This document shows, piece after piece, positions 25,303-34,571 of a stretch of DNA of 64,000 bases (positions are counted from its first letter, which is position 1; every line of letters starts with the position of its first letter). The translations under genes and the position numbers were made by a program. The stretch comes from JAICSD01 sp035637115 (GTDB taxonomy: Bacteria > Acidobacteriota > Vicinamibacteria > Vicinamibacterales > 2-12-FULL-66-21): positions 19,348-83,347 of the forward strand of contig DASPXV010000129.1 of the NCBI GenBank assembly GCA_035637115.1, given 5' to 3'. The notes beneath the pieces were generated by a model that was given only the letters and a program-made list of their open reading frames with translations, had not been told where the DNA came from and searched no databases.

Positions 25303-26664
25303 TTAATACTTCAGGACCATCTCGACGACGTAACGCGACGCCGGACGCGATGGATCGCCGAGGGGGCGCAGCAGCACGATCTCGCCCGGCTGCATCGGCG
25401 CGATCGTCCGCGGCGACGGCGCCTTTGACCAATCCGGCAGATCGACTTCCTGCCCTGCCTTCAGTGACGCGTCCCACAACGGCGCCGCTATCAATCCGTG
25501 CGCGTCGATCGTTCGTATCGCGCCGTAAGTCCGGAGATCGCCAAGGTCGTTGATGTTCGCCTGCATCACGATCTGGCGCTTGCCATCGATTGTGCGCACG
25601 CGACGGTTGGCCGAGATGCCAATATCGGCGGTGAACGGGCGCACGCCGGTGCCCGAGAGGATCGTCGCATCGCGGACGAGAATGTAGAACAGCTTCGTTT
25701 CGTTCATCGGCAGCGACTCGTAGCGCTTCGGATCCGCCTTCTCCACGGCTCCAGTCGCGAGCGCGTCGAGCGCCGATACGATCCCGATGAAGTTCAGACG
25801 GACGAGCGAGGGATCGGGGTCACTCGAAGGGAACCCTCCCGTCTCGATCAGCACGACCGGTGTACCCCACAACGTGAGATTGTCGCCAAACGCGCGGACC
25901 TCGAACTCTTCGTCGTACCGCCCGACTTGACCTGAGGCGAACGGTTCGAGCGAATCGCGGATTACCGCGCAGAGCTTCTTCGTCAGCTTCCGGCCGGCGT
26001 TCTCGGAGCGCGGTTTGTCGTACGCGACCGACAGCAGCGAGATCGACGCCGGCTTCGGCGGATCGCCGACCGATGTATTCCACCCCTGATTGTGCAGATT
26101 GAAGCCGACGCGGGGATTCAACCGATCCCGCACGGATTTGAGCAGCTGCCCTTCCGGCGTCTGCAGGCTCAGGGCGTCGCGGTTGATGTCGATCCCCTGC
26201 GAGTTGCGGCGCTGGAAACGCTCCGCGCCGTCCGGATTGAGCATCGGAATGACGTACAGAGTCAGCGTCGAAAGAATCCGCTGCACCGCCGGATCGGTAC
26301 GATGCCGCTGAAAGTATTCGAAGAGGTCGAAGAGCGCGGCGGTGGCCGTCGGCTCGTCGCCGTGCATCTGCGACCAGAGGAGCACGCGAAACGGCCCGGT
26401 GCCGAGCGACACCATGTTGATCGATCGCCCTTCGAGCGACGAACCCACGCGCTCGAAAAAGATCCGGGAAGGATCCGCCTGAGCGACCGCCTGCAGCCGA
26501 CGCTCCACTTCATCGTGTTCGAGCAGCGGCGGCAGCGGCGGCGATACGTGCTCGGCATCCCAGATCTGGGCGAGATCCTGCGCAGTGAGTGACGGCGTCT
26601 TCTGCGCCAATGGCGCGAACACAAACAGGGCTGCCGCGATCAACGAGCGAAGCATGTCGGCCAT
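25303..26664 (-). CDS. Secreted M14 zinc carboxypeptidase
   Basis: A 453-residue protein with a signal peptide (MLRSLIAAALFVFAPLA) and a peptidase M14 domain. Zinc ligands: His101 and Glu104 in SQMHGDEPT and the later His in FNLHNQGW; the catalytic Glu is likely in VLIETGGF. The motif GIDINRDALSL is typical of M14. About 110 residues at the C-terminus are an extra beta-rich domain. ATG 26664 or 26655 could be the start. It is divergent from the membrane protein gene at 26687, with only 22 bp between. Confidence 0.88.
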   Translation of the reverse strand: MADMLRSLIAAALFVFAPLAQKTPSLTAQDLAQIWDAEHVSPPLPPLLEHDEVERRLQAVAQADPSRIFFERVGSSLEGRSINMVSLGTGPFRVLLWSQMHGDEPTATAALFDLFEYFQRHRTDPAVQRILSTLTLYVIPMLNPDGAERFQRRNSQGIDINRDALSLQTPEGQLLKSVRDRLNPRVGFNLHNQGWNTSVGDPPKPASISLLSVAYDKPRSENAGRKLTKKLCAVIRDSLEPFASGQVGRYDEEFEVRAFGDNLTLWGTPVVLIETGGFPSSDPDPSLVRLNFIGIVSALDALATGAVEKADPKRYESLPMNETKLFYILVRDATILSGTGVRPFTADIGISANRRVRTIDGKRQIVMQANINDLGDLRTYGAIRTIDAHGLIAAPLWDASLKAGQEVDLPDWSKAPSPRTIAPMQPGEIVLLRPLGDPSRPASRYVVEMVLKY

Positions 26665-26686
26665 TATCTGCGAGAATGACGGCCCG

Positions 26687-27481
26687 ATGGAGGGACTGCT
26701 CCAGACGCCGACGGCGACCGCATTCGATGCCGTGTCATCGCTGCTCTCCGCGGCGGTCTACGTGCTCGTGGCGCTCGCGGCCCTCGCGCAGGCGCCGCGC
26801 GATGCGCGTGTGCGCGTCTTTCTCGCCGTCGCCCTCGCCGGCATCGCACCGTACGGCGTCACGGCGTTGATATGGCAGCAGCGAGGGCAAGGCATCTGGT
26901 CGAAGGCGGTCATCTGCACAGTGGGCCTTTCCCTCATGCTGGGAAGCCTGGCCCTGTTTCATTTCGCTCAAGTCTTTCCGTGGCGGCGGCCCTGGATTCG
27001 CGCGCACGGCATCTGGTTGTGGGGCGGTTATGCCGGCGTGCTCGCGATTGTCGCCGCGGCTGCATTTCTGACACCGTCGTTTGATGTCGGCGGGGATCAG
27101 CTGGGCGCGATCTCCGCTGGTTCGGCAGAGGTACTCGCCGTCGTGCTACTTCTGGTGGCGATACCCGTTCTGTTTGTTCTCGGAGTCATGACGCCGTTCG
27201 CGGCGCTCTTGTCGCTCTATAAGAGCTGGCTCATCGCGCGGACGCGGGGCATCGACGCAGCCCGCATCACCACGTTCTGGATGCTCATCAGCCAGATGGC
27301 GGGCGGAGTGCTCACCATTCTGATCATCCCGCTGCTGCGGCTCGTCGCGCCAAGAGGACCCTGGGTCACAATCGCTGCGGCGCTGCTCTTCGCGTGCGGT
27401 CTATTGATGCCGATCGTGTTTGCGGCCGGCGTATGGAAGCTGCGGGTGCTCGAGCTCGAAATCGAAGCGCTGCCTCAGTAG
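26687..27481 (+). CDS. Seven-helix membrane protein of unknown function
   Basis: A 264-residue protein that is nearly all membrane helices (about seven), for example VSSLLSAAVYVLVALAALAQ, AVICTVGLSLMLGSLALFHF and VLAVVLLLVAIPVLFVLGVM. The layout resembles the sensor half of 7TM histidine kinases, but no signalling domain follows. ATG 26687 (MEGLLQT) is chosen because sequence upstream belongs to the divergent peptidase start. The stop overlaps that of the convergent permease by 7 bp. I do not recognise a specific family. Confidence 0.7.
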   Translation: MEGLLQTPTATAFDAVSSLLSAAVYVLVALAALAQAPRDARVRVFLAVALAGIAPYGVTALIWQQRGQGIWSKAVICTVGLSLMLGSLALFHFAQVFPWRRPWIRAHGIWLWGGYAGVLAIVAAAAFLTPSFDVGGDQLGAISAGSAEVLAVVLLLVAIPVLFVLGVMTPFAALLSLYKSWLIARTRGIDAARITTFWMLISQMAGGVLTILIIPLLRLVAPRGPWVTIAAALLFACGLLMPIVFAAGVWKLRVLELEIEALPQ

Positions 27482-28767
27482 CGCCGCGCGATGGCGAACA
27501 GGATCGCGCCCACGGCCAATGCGCCTGCCCCTGCGTACAGCTGCGTGGCGGTCGCGCCGAAGAGGATCGCCAGTGCGATGACGATCGCCGCAGATGGGAT
27601 GACGGGCCCGAGCGGGACCTTCATTGTGGGTTCCGGTACCACTCCGGCAAAGCGCGGGCTCCGGAGCCGCAGTGCTGCCGCGCACGTCGCGACGTACACC
27701 AGCAGACGGCTGACGGCGCTCGCCTGCGCCATCGTCACGAACGAGCCTGTCGTTGCGAGAACGAGAGACACGCCGGCTGTAAAAAGGATTGCAACGACGG
27801 GAGTCCCGAATCGGGAACTGACGCGTGCGAATACGCGCGGGACATCGTTGTGTTCGGCAAGCGCGAAAAGGCTGCGCGAGCCGGACAGCGCCTGCCCCAT
27901 GTTGTTTCCGAGCGTCGAAAAGATGGCGCCGAGCGTGATGATCGCGGCTCCCGTCGCGCCCATGATCAGGGCGGATGCATCCGCGAGGGGCGTCTTCGAT
28001 GTAGGCAGCGATGGCAATGTGCCGAGAGCAACGACCTGCGCGAGCGCCAGCACGATCGTCACGACGACGATCGTCATGATGAGCGCGAACGGAACGGTCC
28101 GGCGCGGATCCTTCGATTCACCGGCGGGAACCGGGATCACTTCGTAACCGCCGAACGCAAAGATGAGCAGTAGTGCGCTCCGCGAGAGATCCGAGGCCGC
28201 AGGCAGCCCGTGGATCTCGAACCCGCCACGCCCAAGCGCCGTCATGCCGAAAGCGATGAAGAGCGCGAGCGGCAGGAGCTTGCCGATGGTCAGCGCATTG
28301 ACGACCCACGCGCTCTGACGGATGCCGAGCACGTTGATGATTGCCAGCGTTGCAATGATGCCGGACAGCAGCGCCGTGCGTGCCAATCCAGCCGTGACTG
28401 ACGGCCAGTAGAATCCGAGCGAGGCGACGAGCACATTGATGACGGAGGCCCAGCTCGCCACGCGCGTGAACCATTGCATCCAGCCGACTTCGAATGCCGC
28501 AAACCGCCCGAACGCCGCCTTCGTGTAGAGGTAAGGTCCGCCGGTCGCGTCGAAGCGGCTGCCCACTTCGGCGAACGTCGCCGCGATCAGCAGCGACGCG
28601 AAGCCGACGCAGACGATGAGGATGGGACTCCAGCCTCCAACGAGCGCGGCCAGCGCGGCTGGCATCGCGAACACCGCGCCGCCGATCACCTGGTTGATGC
28701 CAATCGCCGTCAGGTCCCAGCGTCCGAGCTCGCGGCGAAGTTGGCTCACCGCGGAGTTTTGTATCAT
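27475..28767 (-). CDS. APC-superfamily permease
   Basis: A 430-residue transporter with about 12 membrane segments; the first helix is AIGINQVIGGAVFAMPAALA and TFAEVGSRFDATGGPYLYT follows, both APC-type. ATG 28767 is taken as start; ATG 28779 is possible and sits in the palindrome CCATGG shared with the divergent Rieske gene. Divergence from the Rieske/GcvT/PYROXD2 group suggests it imports their substrate, perhaps an amino acid or N-methylated compound; this is inference. Confidence 0.85.
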   Translation of the reverse strand: MIQNSAVSQLRRELGRWDLTAIGINQVIGGAVFAMPAALAALVGGWSPILIVCVGFASLLIAATFAEVGSRFDATGGPYLYTKAAFGRFAAFEVGWMQWFTRVASWASVINVLVASLGFYWPSVTAGLARTALLSGIIATLAIINVLGIRQSAWVVNALTIGKLLPLALFIAFGMTALGRGGFEIHGLPAASDLSRSALLLIFAFGGYEVIPVPAGESKDPRRTVPFALIMTIVVVTIVLALAQVVALGTLPSLPTSKTPLADASALIMGATGAAIITLGAIFSTLGNNMGQALSGSRSLFALAEHNDVPRVFARVSSRFGTPVVAILFTAGVSLVLATTGSFVTMAQASAVSRLLVYVATCAAALRLRSPRFAGVVPEPTMKVPLGPVIPSAAIVIALAILFGATATQLYAGAGALAVGAILFAIARRY

Positions 28768-28777
28768 GAAAGGGTCC

Positions 28778-29911
28778 ATGGACCAGACGTCACAGACCGT
28801 CGTCAAGCCGCGCGACATCATGCCCGAAGGAGCGCGCACGCTCCCGGCGCGCTATTACACCGATCCCGCGCTTCTCAAGAAGGAGCTCGACGGGCTGTTC
28901 GGGACGATGTGGTTTTATGTTGGACGTTCGGAAGAAGCGGCCGCTCCGGGTCAGTACTTCGTCCGCGAGATCAACGGCTACAACATCGTCGTCACCCGCA
29001 ACGCGAATGGCGGGATCAGGGCGTTTCACAACGTCTGCCGGCACCGCGGCACTCGCATCTGTGAACAGAAGACCGGCCAGTTCGCGGGCAGCATCCAGTG
29101 TCCGTACCACGCGTGGACGTACGACCTCGATGGAAAGTTAATCGGCGCGCCGCACATGAACGAGGTGCCGCACTTCCACAAGGGAGACTATCCCCTGCTG
29201 TCCGTCCACGCTTCCGAGTGGGACGGCCACGTCTTTTTGAACCTGAGCGAGCGTCCTGCGCCGCTCGCCGATCAGCTCGGTCCGCTCGTCGCGAAGTTCA
29301 GCAACTGGAACATGGCCGGCCTCCGGCGCGGACGGCGCATCATTTATGAGGTGAAGGCGAACTGGAAGCTGATCATCCAGAACTACAACGAGTGCCTGCA
29401 CTGTCCCAACCTGCATCCGGCGCTCAACAAGCTCTCGCACTACCTGAGCGGGGAGAACGAGCCGCTGACCGCGACCTATATGGGTGGACGGATGGACCTG
29501 CAACCGGGCGTGGATACGCTCTCGATGGATGGCACGTGCCCGCGTGCGATCCTTCCGGGGCTCTCGGCCGAGGATGCGCGCCGCGTCTACTACTACTGCA
29601 TCTTCCCGAACATGATGCTCAGCCTGCACCCCGACTACATGCTGACGCACACGCTCTGGCCGATCGCACCCGACCGCACGATCAATGTCTGCGAGTGGCA
29701 CTTCCAGCCATCCGAGCTCGCGCGCCCGGGATTCGATCCCGCTGACTGCGTGGAGTTCTGGGACATGACGAACAAGCAGGACTGGTATGTCTGCGAACTT
29801 TCGCAGGCCGGCATCAGCTCACCGGCGTACGTGCCCGGCCCGTATTCGAATCGCGAAGATCTGCTCTACGCGTTCGACAGGTTCATCGTCAATTTCCACG
29901 AACGCGCCTAA
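28778..29911 (+). CDS. Rieske ring-hydroxylating-type oxygenase alpha subunit (GbcA-like)
   Basis: A 377-residue Rieske non-haem iron oxygenase. The [2Fe-2S] ligands are C87-x-H89 (VCRHRGTRIC) and C108-x2-H111 (QCPYHAW). The mononuclear iron site is NYNECLHCPNLHP (H208, H213) with the Asp probably in EFWDMTNK. The layout and NYNECLHC motif are close to glycine-betaine and other quaternary-amine demethylating oxygenases, rather than aromatic dioxygenases with a beta subunit; no beta subunit is nearby. A GAAAGGG precedes ATG 28778, and a TATCAT box overlaps the start codon of the divergent permease. Electron donor is not identified here. Confidence 0.88.
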   Translation: MDQTSQTVVKPRDIMPEGARTLPARYYTDPALLKKELDGLFGTMWFYVGRSEEAAAPGQYFVREINGYNIVVTRNANGGIRAFHNVCRHRGTRICEQKTGQFAGSIQCPYHAWTYDLDGKLIGAPHMNEVPHFHKGDYPLLSVHASEWDGHVFLNLSERPAPLADQLGPLVAKFSNWNMAGLRRGRRIIYEVKANWKLIIQNYNECLHCPNLHPALNKLSHYLSGENEPLTATYMGGRMDLQPGVDTLSMDGTCPRAILPGLSAEDARRVYYYCIFPNMMLSLHPDYMLTHTLWPIAPDRTINVCEWHFQPSELARPGFDPADCVEFWDMTNKQDWYVCELSQAGISSPAYVPGPYSNREDLLYAFDRFIVNFHERA

Positions 29912-29913
29912 GA

Positions 29914-31113
29914 TTAGACCGGCGGCGTCGCCGTCTTTCTGGGCGGATTGAAGAACGGCGTCTTCACGACGGTGGCCGGCACACGGTGACGGACCGCTTC
30001 AACGGTCATCTCGAACTGCACGATCGTGCCTTCGGCGTAATGCGATCGTTCGATCGACGCCAGCGCAATCATCCGTTTCAGCACCGGTGACCACGTCGTC
30101 GATGTGGCCTTCCCCACCTGGCGGCCGTTGCGATACACAGGCGTGGCGACGCGCGACGCCGTAGCGGCGACGGCTGGCGCGAGTCCGACCGCATCGTAGA
30201 TTTTTTCGACTTCGATCCAGTCGATCCCGAGTCCGACGATCTGGCGCGCCGGCCCCCGCTGGTGCTCTTCGCGGAGCGCGCGCTGGCCGATGAACCGCCC
30301 CTTGTCCAAGCTGACCAGGCGTCCCATCCCGAGTTCGTACGGGGTGTACATCTGCGACGCGATCATGGCCTTGCGGCAGCTGAAGAAGTCGACCTCGATC
30401 AACAGCAGGCCGGCTTCGATCCGCGCGACGTCGAGAGCGAGCATGCCGGCCGGCTTGATGTCGAACGGGCGGCCACCTTCCATCAGCGCGTCGAACACTG
30501 CAATCGCGCGATCGGCGGGCATCCAGATCTCGTAGCCCAGGTCACCCGTGTAACCAGTCCGCGAGATATCCACGTTCACACCGGCGATCGTGCCGCTCGT
30601 GACCCTGAAGTACTTCAGGCGATCGATGTCAGCTTTTGCAACCGCGCGCAGCAGGCGCGCGGATGTCGGCCCCTGCAGCGCGAGCGCCGCGATTGCTTCC
30701 GAGACATCCTCGATCTGCACGTCCATGCCCTCGGCGTTCTGGCGGAACCACCGCAAGCTGGGGTCCGCGGCCGTCCAGCGAAACGTCTGCTCTCCGAGCC
30801 TCGAGACCGTGCCGTCGTCGATCACTTTGCCGTGTTCGTCGCACCACGGCGTGTAGAACACCTGGCCGACGGACATCTTCGAAACGTCGCGCGTGATCAT
30901 CCGATCCACGAGCCGCGCGGCGTCGGGCCCCGTCACCATGTATTTGAAAAGCGGAGACACATCGATCAGCGCCGCCGCGTTCCGGATTGCGTTGTACTCG
31001 TGCTCGTGGTGGCTCTCGTACGCGCTGACCGTGTAATACCCGGACCATTCGCGGTAGTTGAGGCTTTCGCACAAGGCCAGCGTGCGCTCGTGAACCGGCG
31101 TTCCAATCGGCAT
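29914..31113 (-). CDS. GcvT-family aminomethyltransferase/demethylase
   Basis: A 399-residue member of the GcvT fold, which transfers one-carbon groups to tetrahydrofolate. Recognisable stretches are IDVSPLFKYMVTGPDAARLVD, the folate-domain motif TGYTGDLGYEIW, and ALDVARIEAGLLL. The family includes glycine-cleavage T protein, dimethylglycine and sarcosine oxidase domains, and DMSP demethylase. The glycine cleavage H and P genes are absent, so a demethylase role with the neighbouring Rieske oxygenase is more likely. The ATG at 31113 lies six bases after a TATAAT box and has no Shine-Dalgarno. Confidence 0.87.
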   Translation of the reverse strand: MPIGTPVHERTLALCESLNYREWSGYYTVSAYESHHEHEYNAIRNAAALIDVSPLFKYMVTGPDAARLVDRMITRDVSKMSVGQVFYTPWCDEHGKVIDDGTVSRLGEQTFRWTAADPSLRWFRQNAEGMDVQIEDVSEAIAALALQGPTSARLLRAVAKADIDRLKYFRVTSGTIAGVNVDISRTGYTGDLGYEIWMPADRAIAVFDALMEGGRPFDIKPAGMLALDVARIEAGLLLIEVDFFSCRKAMIASQMYTPYELGMGRLVSLDKGRFIGQRALREEHQRGPARQIVGLGIDWIEVEKIYDAVGLAPAVAATASRVATPVYRNGRQVGKATSTTWSPVLKRMIALASIERSHYAEGTIVQFEMTVEAVRHRVPATVVKTPFFNPPRKTATPPV

Positions 31114-31119
31114 GCCTGC

Positions 31120-31127
31120 ATTATAAT
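31120..31127. promoter_or_regulatory. Symmetrical ATTATAAT -10 box
   Basis: The palindrome ATTATAAT provides a perfect TATAAT on the minus strand six bases before the GcvT-family ATG, and another on the plus strand 187 bp before the first PYROXD2-like gene. Such a short distance on the minus strand would give a nearly leaderless transcript. The stretch 31128-31234 up to the pyrimidine tract has no convincing gene. Confidence 0.5.
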
Positions 31128-31234
31128 GAGCCTCTCCATGCCGCCGATGGGCTCCGCCGCACGACTCCATGCGCTGCTGCTCGGCAACCAGACCCGCTCC
31201 GCCGGGCTCTCGTAACCCGGTTTCCGGGTTTCCG

Positions 31235-31310
31235 TTTTCTTTCGTCTTTCTTCTTTCGTCTTTCTTCTTTCGTCTTTCTTCCTTCTTCTTTCTTTCGGCT
31301 TCTTTCTTGG
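31235..31310 (+). repeat. Polypyrimidine tract with three 14-bp tandem repeats
   Basis: Three adjacent copies of TTCGTCTTTCTTCT (31241-31254, 31255-31268, 31269-31282, the last with one change) lie in a 75-base tract that is almost pure C/T on the plus strand. It ends a few bases before the ribosome site and ATG of the first PYROXD2-like gene. Simple repeats of this type can vary in copy number and alter expression; no evidence of that is visible from one sequence. Confidence 0.75.
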
Positions 31311-31314
31311 GGTT

Positions 31315-32901
31315 ATGTCCAACTACGACGTCATCGTGATCGGCGGCGGACACAACGGACTGGTGAACGCGGCGTATCTCGCCCGCGCGGGCCGGAAAGT
31401 GCTCGTGCTCGAGCGGCGGCACGTGCTCGGCGGCGCCGCGGTGACCGAAGAGATTCATCCCGGGTTCAAGTACTCGGTCTGCTCGTACGTCGTGTCGCTC
31501 TTGCGACCCGAGATCATTCGCGATCTCGATCTGCCGAGGCACGGGCTGGAGATCCTGCCGCTCGACGGCACGTTCACGCCGATGCCGAACGGCGACTACC
31601 TGTGGCGCGTCAACGATCACGCGAAGACGCGGCGCGAAGTGGCCCGACACTCGAAGGTCGACGCCGAGGCGTACGAGGAGTACGGCAAGGCGATGATCGA
31701 GATGGGGCGCTTTGTAAAGCCCATTCTCAACATGACCCCGCCCGATCCCACGTCGCTCGATCCGCGCGGCCTGATGGATCTCCTGTTCCTCGGTAAGCGG
31801 TTCCGCGCGCTGTCCGGCCAGGACAAGTACAACCAGATCCAGCTGCTGACGATGAGCGCGGTGGACTTTCTCGACCAGTGGTTCGAAACCGACGTGCTCA
31901 AGGCGACGATGTCGGCGTCCGGGATCATCGGGACGTTCCTCGGGGTGCGTTCGCCAGGAACCGCCTACGTGCTGCTCCACCATTACATGGGGGAAATCGA
32001 CGGCGCGTTTCGATCGTGGGGGTTGTCGAGGGGAGGGACGGGCGCAATTTCGAATGCAATCGCCGGTGCGGCGCGCGAAGCGGGCGTCGAGATCAGGACA
32101 GAGACCGCCGTGTCGCGCATCCTCGTGAAGGACGGCGCGGCCGTGGGTGTGGTGCTCGAGAACGGGGATTACTACACGGCGAACGTCGTCGCCTCCAGCC
32201 TGGACCCGCGACAGACGTTCACGAAGTTCGTCGGTGAAGACAATCTTCCGCCGGACTTCGTCGAGGACGTAAAGCGCTACAAGTACCGCGGATCGTCGGG
32301 CAAGGTGAATCTGTCACTCGACGCGCTGCCGAATTTCAAGTGCCTGCCAGGACCGGGTCCGCACCTGCGCGGCGCCGTCTCGATCTCGCCGAGCGTGGAT
32401 TACATGGAGCGCGCGTACGACGACGCGAAGTACGGCCGTTACTCGCGCCGGCCGTATATCGACATAGTGATCCCGAGCCTGACCGATCCCTCCGTGGCGC
32501 CACCGGGGAAACACGTCATGTCGTGCTTCGTCCAGTACGCGCCGTACCACCTGAAGGAAGAAGGTGGATGGGACGCGCACCGCGAAGCGTTCGGCGACAC
32601 GGTCATCAACACCATCGCGGAGTACGCGCCGAACATCAAGGACATCATCCTGCACCGCCAGGTGCTGACGCCGCTGGATCTCGAGCGCGACTTCGGCCTC
32701 TCGGAAGGAAACATCTTCCAGGGTGAGCTCACGCTGGAGCAGCTCTTTTTCCTGCGCCCGGCTCCCGGCTGGGCGCAATACAAAACGCCGGTGCGCAATC
32801 TTTATATGTGTGGCTCGGCCACGCATCCTGGTGGCGGCATCATGGGCGCGCCGGGTCGCAATGCCGCGACGCGCATCCTGAAAGAAACAGGAAAGAAGTG
32901 A
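31315..32901 (+). CDS. NAD(P)/FAD-dependent oxidoreductase, PYROXD2/phytoene-desaturase-like (copy 1)
   Basis: A 528-residue flavoprotein. The FAD dinucleotide motif is VIVIGGGHNGLVNAAYLARAG, followed by VLVLERRHVLGGAAVTEE; the C-terminal FAD motif is NLYMCGSATHPGGGIMGAPG. This combination is typical of PYROXD2-like proteins in the amine-oxidase/phytoene-desaturase superfamily. The substrate is unknown. It overlaps the next paralogue by one base (TGATG) and lies beside Rieske and GcvT-family genes. The ATG at 31315 follows TTGGGGTT, a weak ribosome site, directly behind the pyrimidine tract. Confidence 0.85.
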   Translation: MSNYDVIVIGGGHNGLVNAAYLARAGRKVLVLERRHVLGGAAVTEEIHPGFKYSVCSYVVSLLRPEIIRDLDLPRHGLEILPLDGTFTPMPNGDYLWRVNDHAKTRREVARHSKVDAEAYEEYGKAMIEMGRFVKPILNMTPPDPTSLDPRGLMDLLFLGKRFRALSGQDKYNQIQLLTMSAVDFLDQWFETDVLKATMSASGIIGTFLGVRSPGTAYVLLHHYMGEIDGAFRSWGLSRGGTGAISNAIAGAAREAGVEIRTETAVSRILVKDGAAVGVVLENGDYYTANVVASSLDPRQTFTKFVGEDNLPPDFVEDVKRYKYRGSSGKVNLSLDALPNFKCLPGPGPHLRGAVSISPSVDYMERAYDDAKYGRYSRRPYIDIVIPSLTDPSVAPPGKHVMSCFVQYAPYHLKEEGGWDAHREAFGDTVINTIAEYAPNIKDIILHRQVLTPLDLERDFGLSEGNIFQGELTLEQLFFLRPAPGWAQYKTPVRNLYMCGSATHPGGGIMGAPGRNAATRILKETGKK

Positions 32902-34493
32902 TGCGCCACGACATCGTGATCGTCGGCGGAGGTCACAATGCCCTGACCGCGGCGTTCTATCTGGCAAAGGCCGGAAGGAAGCCGCTCTTGCTCGAGCGCC
33001 GGCCTGTCGTGGGCGGATGCGCCACCAGCGAGGAGTTCGCGCCGGGATATCGAGGCGCGACGCTCGCTCACACGCTCGGACCGCTGCGCCCGTCGATCGT
33101 CCGCGACATGCAGCTGGAACGGCGAGGCGTGAAGTTCGTTCGTCCCGATCCGCGGCTCGTTGCCGTCGTGCCCGATGGCCGGGCGCTGGTGTTCTCCACC
33201 GATCCTGGACGCACGGCTGAAGCAATCCGGCCGTTCTCCGCGAAGGATGCGGCGCGGTATCCGGAGTTCTGCCTCGCGATGGCGCGAATCGGCGAGTTCC
33301 TTTCCGATCTGATCGACATGACGCCGCCGTCCATCGACTCGCCATCGGCTGGTGAGTTATGGGATCTGCTCAAGACCGGCCGCAAGTTCCGCGCGCTTGG
33401 AAAGAAAGAGTCGTTCTCGCTGCTGCGCTGGGGACCGATGGCGGTGGCGGATCTTGTCGCCGAATGGTTCGAGACCGATCTGCTGCAGGCGGCGATCGCG
33501 GCGCGCGGCATTCACGGGACGGCGATGGGCCCATGGTCCGCCGGCACAGGTGCAGTGCTCCTGCTCGGGGCGGCGATCGATCCCGCGCCCGGCGGCAGCA
33601 GTGTTTCCGCCGCGGGAGGACCTGGCGCCGTCACTCGCGCGATGGCGGAAGCGGCGCGCAAAGCGGGCGCGGAGATACGGACGGGAGCGGAGGTTCGGCA
33701 GATTCTCGTCAAGGACGGCGTCGCTGCAGGCGTGCTGATGGCGGACGGATCCGAAATACCCGCCACGACCGTGGTCTCGAGCGCGGATCCGAAACGTACG
33801 TTTCTCCGGCTCATCGATCCGATCGAGCTCGAGCCGGGCTTCATCACCCGCATGCGCAATTACCGCGTGCCCGGCACGGTGGCGAAGATCAACTTCGCGC
33901 TCCGCGGACTGCCGGCATTTCGCGGGCTGTCGGGCGATGCCGCGGCGAGCCTGCGCGGGCGCGTGCACGTCGGCCCGGGAATTGACTATCTGGAGCGCGC
34001 CTTCGACGCGTCCAAGTACGGCGAGTCGTCAGCGGCGCCCTATCTCGACATCGCGTTTCCTTCGATCGCAGATCCATCGATCGCGCCCGTGGGACATCAC
34101 GTCATGTCGGTGCACATGCAATACGTGCCGTACACGAGACGCGCCGGATCGTGGAACGGCCAGGAAGATGTACTTGCTGAGGCAGCGCTGCGCGCACTCG
34201 AGAATTACGCGCCAGGCGTGAGCGCACTCGTCGAACATCGGCAGGTGATCACTCCGCTTGCGCTGGAGCAGGTTTACGGCCTGACCGGCGGCCACATTTA
34301 TCACGGCGAGCTCGCACTCGATCAGCTCTTCACGATGCGTCCGACGCTTGGATGGGCTGACTACGGCACGCCCATCGACGGGTTGTATCTGTGCGGCTCG
34401 GGAACGCATCCCGGCAACGGGTTGACAGGTGCCTCGGGACGCAACGCTGCGCGTGAAATCCTCAAGCGCGCTGCACCCCGGAAGACGCAGTAG
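32901..34493 (+). CDS. NAD(P)/FAD-dependent oxidoreductase, PYROXD2-like (copy 2)
   Basis: A 530-residue paralogue of the preceding protein, with VIVGGGHNALTAAFYLAKAG, LLLERRPVVGGCATSEEFAP and GLYLCGSGTHPGNGLTGASG at matching places. The two are clearly diverged rather than a recent duplication, so they may form a heterodimer or act on consecutive intermediates. The ATG at 32901 overlaps the stop of copy 1. The gene ends in TAG at 34493, where the bases TAGAAT also form a -10-like box. Confidence 0.85.
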   Translation: MRHDIVIVGGGHNALTAAFYLAKAGRKPLLLERRPVVGGCATSEEFAPGYRGATLAHTLGPLRPSIVRDMQLERRGVKFVRPDPRLVAVVPDGRALVFSTDPGRTAEAIRPFSAKDAARYPEFCLAMARIGEFLSDLIDMTPPSIDSPSAGELWDLLKTGRKFRALGKKESFSLLRWGPMAVADLVAEWFETDLLQAAIAARGIHGTAMGPWSAGTGAVLLLGAAIDPAPGGSSVSAAGGPGAVTRAMAEAARKAGAEIRTGAEVRQILVKDGVAAGVLMADGSEIPATTVVSSADPKRTFLRLIDPIELEPGFITRMRNYRVPGTVAKINFALRGLPAFRGLSGDAAASLRGRVHVGPGIDYLERAFDASKYGESSAAPYLDIAFPSIADPSIAPVGHHVMSVHMQYVPYTRRAGSWNGQEDVLAEAALRALENYAPGVSALVEHRQVITPLALEQVYGLTGGHIYHGELALDQLFTMRPTLGWADYGTPIDGLYLCGSGTHPGNGLTGASGRNAAREILKRAAPRKTQ

Positions 34494-34496
34494 AAT

Positions 34497-34538
34497 CCGC
34501 GGGGATGCAGGCCGTTTGGCATCCGCGGACCGCCTTTT
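34497..34538 (+). terminator. Probable intrinsic terminator after the PYROXD2 pair
   Basis: CCGCGG(GG)ATGC at 34497-34508 pairs with GCATCCGCGG at 34519-34528 with a two-base bulge and a ten-base loop, followed within six bases by TTTT (34535-34538). It sits right after the stop codon of the second PYROXD2-like gene and before the DUF1800 gene. The short T-run makes it a weak terminator. Confidence 0.5.
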
Positions 34539-34571
34539 AACCCCAACGCCGCTGATCATGTCTAACCGGGC

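Noticed and set aside
31138..31215. 25-codon open frame after a TATAAT box (MPPMGSAARL...)
   Set aside because: No ribosome site, no family resemblance, and the TATAAT is better explained by the minus-strand GcvT-family gene.
34505..34540. 11-codon leader-peptide-like frame (MQAVWHPRTAF)
   Set aside because: It lies inside the probable terminator stem and has no run of regulatory codons; no attenuator structure is seen.
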